From assembly GCA_029851415.1 (NCBI GenBank), contig CM056744.1, positions 105,247,338 through 105,311,337 on the forward strand: 64,000 bases of DNA. Direction: 5' to 3'. This DNA comes from Eretmocerus hayati (taxonomy: Eukaryota; Arthropoda; Insecta; Hymenoptera; Aphelinidae). Position numbers and translations under genes: made by a program. Shown here in pieces: positions 21,428 through 33,074 of the stretch. The notes under the pieces are model-generated. The model ran no database searches, had not been told where the DNA came from, and saw only the letters and a program-made list of their open reading frames with translations. Every line of letters starts with the position of its first letter. Position 1 is the stretch's first letter.

Positions 21428-22273
21428 TTGGATTGCTTGATGAGAGCAACGAACGACGACGACCAGAAGAATTCTCAACCCGGGGTCCATTTTCGTGCGA
21501 ATTTTGCAGCAGAACTTATGAAAAGAGATACATTCTGAACCGACATTTGAAAACCCACAGCAATGTTCGCCCCTATTCATGCGAGATTTGCGATTATAAG
21601 TTCAAGCGGCGATATGATCTAAAGAAACATGAAAAGATTCATCGAAGTGATCGGCCTCATCCTTGTGAGATTTGCAGTAAGAGTTTTAAGCGCAAATATG
21701 AAGTGACTGAGCACATGAAGTCTCATACTGAAGAATATCCTTTCACTTGTAAAATTTGCGGTAAAAACTTCAAGCGAGGTTTTGTCTTAAAAGAACACAT
21801 AAAATCTCATAGCGATGACAACTCTCTTACTTGTTCAATTTGCAAAAAGAAGTTTTCGTATATATCTAATTTGAGAAGGCACTTGAAGGCTCACAGTGAT
21901 GACCGACCTTTCTCTTGTGATATCTGCAAGAAGAGCTTCGGGCATAAATGTACTTTGCAAGACCACATGAAATCTCATTCCAATAACCGACCTTTCCCAT
22001 GCAAATTCTGTAATGGGAAATTCAAGCTGCTGCGTCATTTGATAAAACACATGAGAACACATTCAGATGGCGAACAATTTGCATGCAAGGAACTCAGAGA
22101 ATATTTCAAGTGCAGAATCAAGTTGCAGCAACATTCGAAGTTACATCTTGAAGAAGAACTTGAAAGAGAGGCAGCTCGATCTAATACCTGCTCTCAAAAT
22201 TTGCAATGCCTTGCTGACTTGGCCGAGCATGATGTCGGAACTCATGAGCCTGATACAATTGTTGAGACCATGG
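21428..22273 (+). CDS. C2H2 zinc-finger protein, internal exon
   Basis: The exon is bounded by an acceptor (CTCCACAG) and a strong donor (ATGG|GTGAGT) and is open throughout; there is no in-frame ATG at the start, so earlier exons must exist. It encodes seven consecutive intact C2H2 fingers (for example FSCEFCSRTYEKRYILNRH, YSCEICDYKFKRRYDLKKH, FPCKFCNGKFKLLRHLIKH). An eighth has lost its second cysteine (FACKELREYF), and the tail has degenerate C/H pairs (CSQNLQCLADLAEHDVGTH). Linkers are the diverged S-x-D/N-x-R-P-F type rather than TGEKP. The family binds DNA or RNA, usually as a nuclear regulator; fingers with basic KRRY or KRKY helices suggest nucleic-acid binding, but the target cannot be inferred. 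Past the donor the frame runs only 18 codons to a stop at 22327, fitting a splice rather than read-through. Confidence 0.85.
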
Positions 22274-22329
22274 GTGAGTATATTGAATTATTTCTCTGGA
22301 ATCATGAATGTAATGAATTTACTGTGTAA

Positions 22330-23360
22330 CGTTCTGCTACTGAAATTATCAACCTTGTGGGACTTGATCAGTGCTTCAACGATCTCGTACCACAAGAATG
22401 AATGGTGAACTATCATCACTTGAAAGCATGTAATCAAAGAGTGAGGATTCTGATTTGTTATTACTCGCCGACAAACGGGAAATCACTAGAAACATTCATC
22501 TGTCTTGACAAAGATGATTTGACACCGCAGATGGGAACCTTTGATAAAATTAGTGCTTTGGTTGTAAACTCTTGATTAGATGTAATCATCGTTTCAAAAG
22601 TCTCTGCTACCTTCCGATTGCTTCATGTATGGAGAATATGATTCATTTTCGGTTTGTAAGTATCTGAACTAACTGTTTGGACTCGGTGCAATAGTCCTGA
22701 AGCTCAAAAAACTTGTACTAAATTAATCAGAATATCCCAGCAAAACATGACCTTTCATGCATTATTCCACTGGAATATCGACTCTTACCAAAATTGAATG
22801 TCAGGAAACATATATCGATTATACATATTGATACAGTGCGGGAAAAGATTCAATTTGTATGCAGTGAAGATTGGTTGAACTATTCAATGCTTGTCACAGA
22901 TAGAGAAATCATGGTAGCAAATCGCGGTAAGCAGAACGTCTTGAGAGTTTGAGATGGACACCAGATTGTGGCCTGTGTATTCTTGATCAGCTATGGTGAT
23001 ATCACGATAACTTGTGACGAGGAATGACTTGCTCATCAACTACGAGCAGTACATAGCTCGATCAATCATTAATAAAATACTTGACTCATAGGAATCGATC
23101 GACAAAAAACCTTCTACAATAACATATGAATATGAGTGACTAGACATCATCCAACAATGAAATGGAAAATAGTGGACTTGCTTCCGTGAAGTAATGGGAT
23201 AGTGGGCTGTGTTGCTGCTATGGAACTAATATAATTTCAGCATAGTTCTTGCGTTTGAGAGTCATTCAATCCACTTACGATTTCTTTACTTATTTCCCTA
23301 TATCTCAACGCATCTCAGCTCATTCTTAGATAATGACAGGAGCTCGTAAATTAGTCAAGA
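22330..23360. other. Non-coding downstream of the zinc-finger exon
   Basis: Probably the intron or 3' region of the zinc-finger gene. No exon with a matching acceptor and conserved motif could be identified. Confidence 0.4.
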
Positions 23361-23362
23361 TA

Positions 23363-24404
23363 CCGTCAACCGGGGTAACTTTGAAACAAAAATCGCGTTT
23401 TTTTTCTTCAACCTCGCCAAACTTGTACGTCTTGCATCAGAGGCGCATTATATCTGTAGTCAAATGAAAGCTTACAGTCTCAGCTTTCGATTGAGGTGCT
23501 TATAAGGTCCATTTGGACATTTCTGACTGGAGCTAAGAGCGCTAAAAGTCGTGTTCCAAAGTTAGACACGGACTGGGGTAACTTTGGATCAAGAATTTTT
23601 ATCATTATTTATTCGTCAGTTAATTCACAAAATAGGTCACGCAATCGATTTTCACCCTCAGTAATCGAAAGTTGAGTGTCTTAGCTTTCCATTGACCCAT
23701 ACTAAAAGTCCATTTGGTTGAATTAAACTCTCGATTCATCTTCTACAATCAAGCATAGATACCTTCAGCATACCTTACTGTCTGCACCACGGCTAAGTCT
23801 TGAGGGGGAAAATACCTTCACAGTCAGTTTCTGACAAAAATTGCCATAATTCGGCTTCCGTGGATCGAAATGAGACGTTCTTTGGCTCATTTTGAAGCTC
23901 TCATCAACGACTACTCAAATGAGTAGGATTTGATGATGATATAGGAATTGGGAGATAATTTGGAGTACATAAGAAGTGTCGCAAAGTTACCCCAGTTTCT
24001 AAAAAAAAAAAAAAAAAATACTTGTCAGTTTTTACTTTACAAATTTGAAACTTCGTGAGAATACTCCAATGTAACTATGGATTCGTCCAGATAAGTGTAC
24101 AGTCAAGTGGAATCTAGCTCCGCTACCTTGGATTCGACCTGCTAAAGTTGGAACCACACCACTTTTTCCGAGAGACTGTTTGCTAGGTCGAAAACATACT
24201 TCTGAAGAAGTCAGCTTATAAACGGATTAAAAGCTGTTGGAGGCCCTCCCGCCAATGCAAAACATTGTTTAGGCGTGCCCCAAGTAGAAGAAATCGGTAT
24301 TGAAGTCTCACGATCATCTGCCTAGCCACCTGTGCGTGATAACCACTCTTTCATGGGTTGTTCCAAAGTTACCCCCCGTGTTCCAAAGTTACCCCGGTTG
24401 ACGG
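23363..24404. mobile_element. TA-flanked inverted-repeat element, CCGTCAACCGGGG ends
   Basis: Ends CCGTCAACCGGGGTAACTTT (left) and its exact reverse complement (right), with TA on both sides (23361-23362, 24405-24406). The GGGGTAACTTTGG block recurs inside (about 23574, 23985 reversed, 24366 reversed). There is an internal A16 run near 24001. No transposase frame, so it is a Tc1/mariner-type non-autonomous element. Confidence 0.8.
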
Positions 24405-24406
24405 TA

Positions 24407-25113
24407 CGTTGAGTCTCGATCAAGCAGGGCTGGAACGTCTCATTCCTGAGAGGTATGAATTTCATTTTCTAGAAATACACAGTTTTTCCCCCAAAACGGA
24501 TTGAGGCTTCTTGAGTCCTTAATTCCGACGCATCGCCATATTTTCCATCAAAGTGCCTCAGATCGTTTTAGAATTTATTGATCAATGATCAGAATAAGAT
24601 GGGGTGCGTTGAATAAGCGGATTGGTGACGAGAATTTCTGGATTGATGGTATACAAATGCAGTCTGTGAGAAGCAAACCGAGGCCTCCTGAACTTGCGAT
24701 CCTAATGCCCATGTACATTCGTTCATTTGGCTCAAATGACTTCCGATCGTATCACAAAACGATGCCGTTACTTAATCAGTCTTGTGGGATGTGAATCGTT
24801 CATCGAAAACTTGAGACTGATTGAAAGTTCCATTCTATTTTCAGACAAATTCAATACTTAATTACACGATAACTCTGTAGAGTCCATGATCGTCGATGAT
24901 GAAGCTATTCTCTGATCAACAAATTTTCAATCTCCTCATCATCTAATGGTGGATTCCATCAAACCCAAAAAGAAAATACTTCTCCCCATCCATTCGTGTG
25001 TGCGTCTTTTGTAGAATTACATATGTGAAGTAGATAAATATTAGCTGGCAAGTTATATTGACAACTAAGGAGATCGATCCATATATCCATATTAAAAGAA
25101 GAGTACAAAGTAG
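24407..25113. other. Intergenic, no gene recognised
   Basis: AT-rich with only short chance frames. Confidence 0.45.
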
Positions 25114-25115
25114 TA

Positions 25116-25908
25116 CAGTGCTGCTCATAAGTTTTGGGGCGGTGAACGCAATATCATCTTCCCTCAAGATAGCGATATCTCGAACTCTATGCGTCACAAT
25201 GCGATTTTGAAGAAAACATCTTGAAGAGCAGAAAAATGCTGACTTTCCAATGGTTTGGATGATATTCGTGGATTATCTCGAAGGTATTAGAAGCTGGTCA
25301 AAAGTTAGAGATTTTCGAAAACTTCTACTTTTATCAATACACTTGCAGTTTTATCGCAAATAAGGATACGTCCATCTTACGAACGACATCTCGCAGAGCG
25401 GAAAAAATTCTATGTGGAACAATCTCATGATTAGCTTTCTCTTTTTAGGTGTGGAAACGTATACCCTAATGAAATACCCAGAATGATAGTTTTTTAATGA
25501 TTTAGGTGCCGCTTTTGATGAATAACAACCTTTTTGAGTATTTTGATGGCTCATACGTTTTCACACGTGGAACGTGAATAACAATCACAAGATACAAATA
25601 GCATTCTTTCAGCTCTACAAGATTCTGTTTGCAGGATTGCCTTATCTTCATTTGCAACAAAACTGCAGGTGTATGAATGAAGGAGAAAAATTCCAAAATT
25701 TTCTAATTCTTGACCAGCATCCATTACCTTGGTTGATGATGATACAAGGATTGATACAAATCATTCGAACCACCAACAAGTTGACATTTCCTCTGCTCTT
25801 TGGAATGTCTTTCTTAGGATTGCCATATGACGCACAGGGTCCAAGATATCGCTATCTTGAGGAATGGTGATGTTGCGTCCACCGTACCAGGATTTAAGAG
25901 CGGTACTG
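25116..25908. mobile_element. 0.8-kb full-length foldback, mariner-like ends
   Basis: The left end CAGTGCTGCTCATAAGTTTT pairs imperfectly with the right end (CAGTACCGCTCTTAAATCCT on the minus strand). The arms stay alignable to the middle (about 25480), so the element is one long imperfect hairpin; CTCAAGATAGCGATATC is present in both arms. TA precedes the left end; the right duplication is lost. No coding capacity. Confidence 0.75.
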
Positions 25909-26063
25909 AGGTGTGTTTTTGAATTTTTTACATCACTAGTGTTCTAAAAGCTCATAATTCATGAAAGTATCCACAAATGAATGATATTAAATTCGTAAAT
26001 CGGCATTTGGAGGACTAATTTTTATTTCTCTATTGTTGACCTCGGATTTGAGGCCATTTTTAA

Positions 26064-28641
26064 GAGGATGTGGTACTCTCTTGGGTTATCAAGCGGGCCT
26101 ATACTAGTAGCACATTCTAAGTGTAGATGGCGACACTTAAGATGGACTTCTCACATGTAACTTTTCGTTGTTGGCAACACTGACTTGTTGGCGCACGAGT
26201 GGATGACTTGTGGACTAGGTCGAGTGAGAATCTGCTCTCAAAAGCTGAGACAAGATCAGTCTCAAGTGTGAAAAATTTGAGATTACTCCTCAAAACGACA
26301 AAATCTCAGCGTTCTATCTCCCACGTCGACAAAAATGAATGATCTAAAAATACTCTTCAAAAAGATTCAGATTTTTCAAATCACAATGGATCTACCATTT
26401 ATATGCCTGCATCCAATATATTCACGCTCACAAACGTGAATGGTTTGGAAATAAGAGAGCATTCTCTCTAAAACAAGATAATTTCAAAAAATTATGTTGA
26501 CGAAAAGGGTATACTCATTTTTCAACAAAAATGAGATATCAAATCAGTGATTCAGGATTCCTGATTGAGAGCAGAAGATCCATCTTCTTGAAATTTGCCA
26601 TCCGTGAGTTCCAATATCCATGTGCAGAAACAAAAGTGGATCCAGATCTTCCTTGGACAGCAGGTTGATTCTACCAAACAGATCCTCCTTGAGATTCACT
26701 ATCAATCAATTCCAAAATTCATGTTCAGAAATAAGAATGGATCCAGAGCTTCCTTAGAAAGCAGGTTGATTCTCCCAAACAGATCCTTTTTGAGATTCAC
26801 CATCCGTCAATTCCAGAATTCATGTTCAGAAACAAGGATGGATACAGAGCTTCCTCGGAAAGCAGGTTGATTCTCCCAAACAGATCCTCCCTGGTTTACT
26901 TTACGTCAATTCCAAAATTCATGCTCAAAAACAATAATGGATCTGGAACTCCCTTAGAAAGCAGGTCGATTCTCCAAAACAGATAGGCATCTCCATTCGT
27001 ATCCATCAGCGTAAATTGAATCCATACATTGGAAATACATGTAAAAGCATGCAAATTCACATTTATAAAAAGATATCCAAGTTTGCACCCCAAGTACTCA
27101 CATCAACCATTATTCAGAAGAAATCAATTATTCTATGAAACAGCTTCTAGAGTGCTCTTAGTTCTCTGCAATTATCTTGCCTGATTTAAGAATTTAGAAT
27201 TGAAACTAAGTGTAGTTATGAGTCGTCAAGAATTTGGAAATTTGAGTTGACAGATATGTGATTGACCCATGGTCTTTTGGAGAAATGAAGAATATGTTGC
27301 TGCAATTAATTGTTTGATTGTGGGAAAGCATTCATAAATAGTTTTCTCTCCATGATATCATTTCAATATAATTGATAATTCACCTCATTTCTGAAAGTCT
27401 AAGGAACTGCTGCTCACGAATGAAAACCTATTTTCCTCGCCATGAGTGCATTAGTAATTATGATGCATCTACATTTGAGGAGCTGCGAGAATGGCAAATG
27501 GAGTTTTCTAGGAGTTCAAGATGGCTCAGGGGTGATCAACAAGGAACAAGAGACCAGTAACGAGGTCAGAGACAATATTCGAGGTTGATGCTACTTGCGG
27601 ATCATAAACCACGATATTCAGAAACTCAACAAAAATACTTTCTAAACAACTAATCTACTCCATTCCACTTGCATACAATGCATTATATTTATACCATCAT
27701 TTTGAATGGAAAAACTTCTTCAAATCGTCTCTAAATGAATATTTGAGGGAAAATCTAAGAACTGGCAAAAGCAACTACGTGCAATTAGATAGGAAAAACA
27801 TGCTACCATATACCATCACCACGCTACGAATTCACCACATGCAGATTTTCTCTTGGTCTCACTCGATTCCAGAAGGCCCTGTGCTGCTCCGACACGACAT
27901 TTTTTATGAACTTGAACCATGTTTCTGCTATTCCGAAGAATAACAAAGTCATTTCATAGTAGATGGCTACGGCTCCATGCTGGCATGCGAGTATTCGCAG
28001 TGTTCGCTATTGTACACCCTCATACACTCAACACAGCACAAACCACAAGTAATTAGCACACCTCCACACGACCCGGACACTCTCATCTCCACCAGGAAGC
28101 CACGATTTCCTCGCTAAACGCCGGTTGCAAGGATTTATGTGTGGCATGCCGACAAGCAGCCGCTGAAACGCGCTCGCGATGTTAGCAGCCGACATCAGCC
28201 AAACAGCGATCACGGCAATGCTGCCAACTTGACAAATGCACCTTTCGACTTTGCGATACGAAATTCTGACTTGCGCTACCCCAAAAAAGCAAAAACCATC
28301 TCACGTCCCCAAAACCGATTCAATCGATCCAAAATTTTGTCCAGAGATAGAGTAGAGCCTTATATTTGGCGGAAAGTTCCTCTCGAGACGATTCAGCATC
28401 CACAATTCTCGTATTGTGAGTCTAATCATAGCCTAACCTCAAAGCCTTTCCACTTTCGAGACAATTCTTGAATCTCACAAGTCTTTGCCAAGTAAGCCAC
28501 TGACTTTCCGCCAATCGCACGATATTTTTCTATATCTGTGTGAAATTTAAAGTTGATCAGGTGGATATTCATGACGGGAAATGGTTGTCACGGTTTCGGG
28601 GTAATTTAACAGACGAATTTTGGCCAGTATACGCCATCCTC
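26064..28641 (+). mobile_element. TTAA-flanked element, copy A (2578 bp)
   Basis: Flanked by TTAA at 26060-26063 and 28642-28645. Left end GAGGATGTGGTACT; right end, on the minus strand, GAGGATGGCGTATACTGGCC. The termini share only GRGGATG, so the terminal inverted repeat is very short. Inside are a ~93-bp tandem (about 26600-26960; phrase AAGCAGGTTGATTCTCC) and several hundred bp with no protein signature; frames up to 110 codons differ between the two copies. It lacks a recognisable transposase. TTAA duplications occur in piggyBac and Kolobok; the G-starting end fits canonical piggyBac ends (CCY) poorly. Confidence 0.85.
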
Positions 28642-28820
28642 TTAATGAGAAATTATCGATTGGGGGTTTGATCGTCAAGATGTTAATCAAAGTTCGATCA
28701 ATCGAATCAAAAATCAATCAAAAATTAAAGATGTTAATTCAAGTTCGAATAGTGTAATTTGAATTCCGCGCCGAGGCTAAAATAATGGCACTAATGTATA
28801 AGAGTGTCATCGAGACAAAG

Positions 28821-28894
28821 ATCTGGATAGCTCAGCTGGTAGAGTGTCTTTCCCGGTGAGAAGAAAGCCCCCAGTTCAATCCTGGGTCCAGGCA
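28821..28894 (+). repeat. tRNA-like sequence with Pol III terminator
   Basis: The A box is TAGCTCAGCTGG, the B box AGTTCAATCC, the T stem CCCAG/CTGGG is perfect, six of seven acceptor pairs form, and a T6 run follows at 28895. The anticodon arm closes only with an eight-base loop and lacks the universal T33, so a working tRNA is unlikely. Best read as a tRNA pseudogene or SINE head that could still be transcribed by Pol III. Confidence 0.6.
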
Positions 28895-29094
28895 TTTTTT
28901 CCACGATGTCATTCAAATGCATTGTCTCTTTGATTCACATCTTGACGATCAAATCCCGATCGATAATTTCTCATTAAAAATGGCCTCAAATCCGATGTCA
29001 ACAATGAAGAAATAAAAATTAGTCCTCCAAATACCGATTTACGAATTGAATATCATTGATTCATTAAAGAGGACGAATGACAAACATAACCTCA

Positions 29095-29520
29095 AAAAAA
29101 GCACTGATGGGTCCATCTCAATACCAAATTTAAGGTTGGCGTATACTCATCGATGAACATATCCTTGCTTGGAAGTATAGATTCGAAGAGTCGAAAAGCA
29201 ACTCTTTGTGCTGAGATGATGGTGAATTTTATCTTCGTTATAAATTATTGTCTTTTCATATACAAAACTTTCAAATAACTCATACGTTCGCGCGATTAGT
29301 GATTTTATCATTTACTCAAGGTATGGTTAGGTTCCTGTTCCTTGCAGCTAGCGAGTTTTTTTAACGTTGCAGTAGCAACCGCATACGATCGTGCGACACA
29401 CCTCATTGCTTTTTCAGCATAGTCGGAGTAAAATACATAGTTTAAACCCCGATGATGGGGAGTAAAGTGGAGCTTTTTCTCTCTGCATGACACTTTAATC
29501 CCGGCTGTGATTTACAGCCG
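29095..29520. other. Spacer between the two TTAA elements
   Basis: No gene or repeat assigned. Confidence 0.4.
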
Positions 29521-29523
29521 AAA

Positions 29524-29602
29524 AAAATTTTGACATGACTGGGATTTGAACTCTCTACCATCAGGTCCAGAGTCCAACGCCTTACCAACTCCCCCACGGA
29601 GG
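29524..29602 (-). repeat. tRNA-like sequence
   Basis: On the minus strand: GGGGGAGTTGGTAAGGCG (A-box region), GGACTCTGGACCTGATGG (anticodon arm region), GAGTTCAAATCCCAG (B box), then a T7 run. Stems close poorly, so it is a degenerate tRNA-derived sequence. Confidence 0.5.
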
Positions 29603-29757
29603 CAGATGACCATAGGGATAGTATACGTCTACATAAGTCACTCGCGCCCTCTAGACCTGTGCAGTTGCACAGCTATTGAGGATTCCGATTGTACCGATGG
29701 TTAAAGCGAAAAATTTGCATGGGAGTACAAATAATCTGTTAAAGCAATTTACTTTAA

Positions 29758-32448
29758 GGGGATGGCGTATACCGGCCGAAATTCATCTGCTAAATTACCC
29801 CAAAATCGTATTTAAAGAACTACGGCTCTAAAATCCATCGAATCCATCCCAAATTTCCCACAGAGTTAGAAGATTCTCGTGAAAATGGTGGAAAGTCAGT
29901 GATTTCCTTGGAAAAGATCTGTGTCAGTCAAAAACTGTCTCGAATGTCGAAACTCTTTGAGGTTAGGCTACTATTATACTCACAGTGTAGGATTCCTGTG
30001 AACTGGATCACCCCACGAGGGACTTTCTACCAATCCTACGGGGATCTTCTAACTCTGTGAAAAATTTGGGATTGATTCGATAAGTTTTGGAGCCGTAGTT
30101 CTATAAATACGAATTTGGGGTAATGCGAGTAAGATTCTGTATCGCGAAGTTGAGAACTGCATTTTATAAGTTGGCAGCATTGACGTGGTCTCTTGTTTTG
30201 ATGTCGGCTGCTAGCAGACGTTCGCAAAGCGCGTGCTGTTGTGTGCTGTTGCTCGCATGCTTGATTTTATCGGTATACCACAAATCCTCGTAGTCGGCGT
30301 TTTGCGAGGAAATTGTGGCTTCCATGTGGAGATGAGAGTGTCCGGGTCGTGTGAAATGTGATAGCTATGAGTGTTTTGTGTTGTGCTGAGTGTGCTAATG
30401 TGCAGCTGCAAATGCTCGCATCCTGCGGGTGGGATAGGATGCACCTGAGCTACTATACTGTGGCTACCTCCTTTGACACGGCTTTGTTATTCTCTGAAAT
30501 AACAAAAATTTGGTCCTAGACCATAAAAAAATTGTCATGACGGAGGAGTGCGATTCCTTTGGAAGCTAGTGAGACCAAGAGAAAGCTGCTGTTTGTGTAT
30601 TTGTAGCGTGAGTGATGGTTTATTACATCATGTTTTTCCCATCTTAGTGCATGCATTTGCGGTTGCCAGTTCTTAGATACCCCCCCCCCCCCCCCAAATA
30701 TTCATTGAGAGAAGTTTTGGAGGAGTTTTTGGATTCAAAATGATGTGATAAATATGGAATTTTGTATGCAAGTAGAATGAAGTAGAATAGTTGTCTAGAA
30801 GTTATTTTAGTTGACTTGCTGAATATCGTGGTTCAGAATCCGCAAGTAGCATCAACCTCGAACATTGCCTCTGACCTTGTTATTGGTCTCTAGTTGTTCA
30901 ATCATCACCCCTGAGTCACCTAGAACTCTTAGAGAACTCCATTTCCCATTTTCACAGCTCCCAAGATGCATGATTAGCAAGTACTCATGGCGAGGAATCA
31001 TGGAGTTGGATTTTCAATTGTGATCAGCAGTTCCTTAGACTTTCAGAAATAAGCTGAATTATCTTTTATATCGTAATGATATCATGGATAGAAAACTATT
31101 TTGCTTGCTTTCTTATAACCAGACAATTGCAGCGACATGTTATATATTGTTGAAAAAGACCATGGGTCAATTGAATATCTGTCACCTCAATTTCCCAGAT
31201 TCTTGATGACGCAAGACTATACTTACTGTTTGTTTCAATTCCAAATTCTTGAACCAGACAAGATAATTCAAGTTCATGAACAAAACTAACAGCCCCCTAG
31301 AAGCTGTTCTATAGAATTATTGGTTTCCTCTCAACAATTGTTTATGTGAGTACTTGGTGTGCAAACTCGGATATCTTTTCATGCATGTAAATTTGAATGC
31401 TTCTTAATGAATGTACGTGTTATCAAATAAGACAGCTCAATTCATGTTGATGAACATGAACGCAGATGACTATTTATATGGAAGGATCAACCTGCTGGCC
31501 AAGAAATAATCTATTTCCTCTTAATAATGATTCATGTGAGTACTTGGTGTGCGTACTTGGATATCTTTTTATGCATGTAAAATTGAATGCTTTTTGATCC
31601 TGATTTTGATGCTGATAAACATGAATGCAGATGACTATCTATATGGGAGGATCAACCTGCTGTCCGAGGAATAATCTATTTCCTCTCAATAATGGCTCAT
31701 GTGAGTACTTGGTGTGCGAACTTGGATTTTTTTTATGCATGTGAATTTGCATGCTTTTATGGTGTATTTTCCAATGTGTGAATTGCATTGACGCTGATGA
31801 ATACGAATGGAGATAACTATCTATTTGGGAGGATCAACCTGCTATCCGATGAAGCTGTGGATGCATCCTTGTTTCTGGGCATAAATTTTGGAATTGGCGA
31901 TTGTTGAATCTCTAAAGGGATCTGTTTGGGTGAATCAACCTGCTACCCGATGAAGCTGTGGAAGCATCCTTCTTTCTGGGCATGGATTTTGGAATTGACG
32001 GATGGTACAACTAAGGAGGATCTGTTTGGGAGAATCAACCTGCTTTCCAAGCGAGCTCTGGATCCATTCATGTTTCTGTACATAAATTTTGGAACTCATG
32101 GCAAAAAAATTTTTTTTGCATCGATGGCAAATTTCAATAGATGGATCTTCTGCTTTTGATGAGGAATCCTAAATCACTGATTAGGAATCCCATTTTCGTT
32201 GAAAAATGAGCATACCCTTTTCGTTTACATGAATCTTTGAATTCATCTCGTTTTGGGGAAAATGCTGTCTTATTTCCAAATCATCCACGTTTGTATCATC
32301 CGCGCGCTAGAAAATCCGAGAGAAATTCAGTGCTGCCAACAACAAAAAACTTACATTTAAGAAGCTCATTCTACGTGTCGCCATCTACACTTAGAATGAG
32401 CTACTAGTATGAGCCCGCCTGATAACCCAAGAGAAGTACTACATTCCC
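29758..32448 (-). mobile_element. TTAA-flanked element, copy B (2691 bp, inverted)
   Basis: The same element as 26064-28641 in reverse orientation: left end GGGGATGGCGTATACCGGCC, right end (minus strand) GGAATGTAGTACTTCTCTTG, TTAA at 29754-29757 and 32449-32452. Matching landmarks in inverse order include the GGGTTATCA-CTAGTAG end block (32375-32445), the ~95-bp tandem (about 31460-32090, GGATCAACCTGCT phrase) and ACCTCGAACATTGCC near 30855. It is longer than copy A because of extra tandem units. No intact reading frame is shared by both copies. Confidence 0.85.
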
Positions 32449-32459
32449 TTAAGGTAGAT

Positions 32460-33070
32460 TTGAGTCTATCAGAAAATACAAATCACGTTTTCGGAATAAA
32501 GTCATCAATTGAAAGGATAAAAGTGTTGCCAAAATTGGATAACTTGATGATTCCAGATAATTGAATGAGCAAATGAATTAATGAGTAGATATAAAGGGGA
32601 TAAAATTTCTTGTACAGCATTTTTCTTACTCAGTAGACTAAGAAATGACAAAAAACCCTCCAAGTTGAATTGACCTGAATCAGTTCAATCACGCATGCAT
32701 TAGAGAGAAGCTATTGGATTGATGAATAATTCTGACGAAAGAAAGTGTCAAAAAATTGAAACATTTAATAACAACACTTCAGAACTATTTCATGAATTTT
32801 ATTAGTCATGTAGTATCAGAAAACAAAGGAATATAATATTCGACAATATCATTCCACTTACAAGGATAATGTTTGGTCTTATGAAACATGTAATGTCAAA
32901 AAACAAAGGAGAATATCACTCAATTTCATGATTTCAATAACAAAATTGTACGAGCACACACACTTTTTTGGTTACAATTACAATTCCACCAAAACTCCAA
33001 GATAACAGCATTCAATCCAATGAGCATGCGAGATTACTCAAAACTTTATATGATGCACAATCATCTTCCT
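32460..33070. other. 3' flank of the recombinase-like gene
   Basis: AT-rich and non-coding. Two related stretches containing AAAACAAAGGA and AATATCA follow each other at about 32819 and 32899 (short degenerate duplication). Confidence 0.45.
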
Positions 33071-33074
33071 AAAT

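Larger units (their letters stand above)
25950..29085. repeat. Older inverted repeat carrying an insertion in one arm
   Basis: Arm 1 is 25950-26059 continued by 28646-28692; arm 2 is 28929-29085 in reverse complement. Arm 2 runs without a break through CTCATTAAAAATGGCC, while arm 1 is split at the same TTAA by the 2.6-kb element. Arm 2 is therefore the empty form of the site. The loop of this hairpin holds the tRNA-like sequence at 28821-28894. Confidence 0.85.

Noticed and set aside
28821..28894. Functional tRNA gene
   Set aside because: Eight-base anticodon loop, no T33 and a mismatched first acceptor pair.
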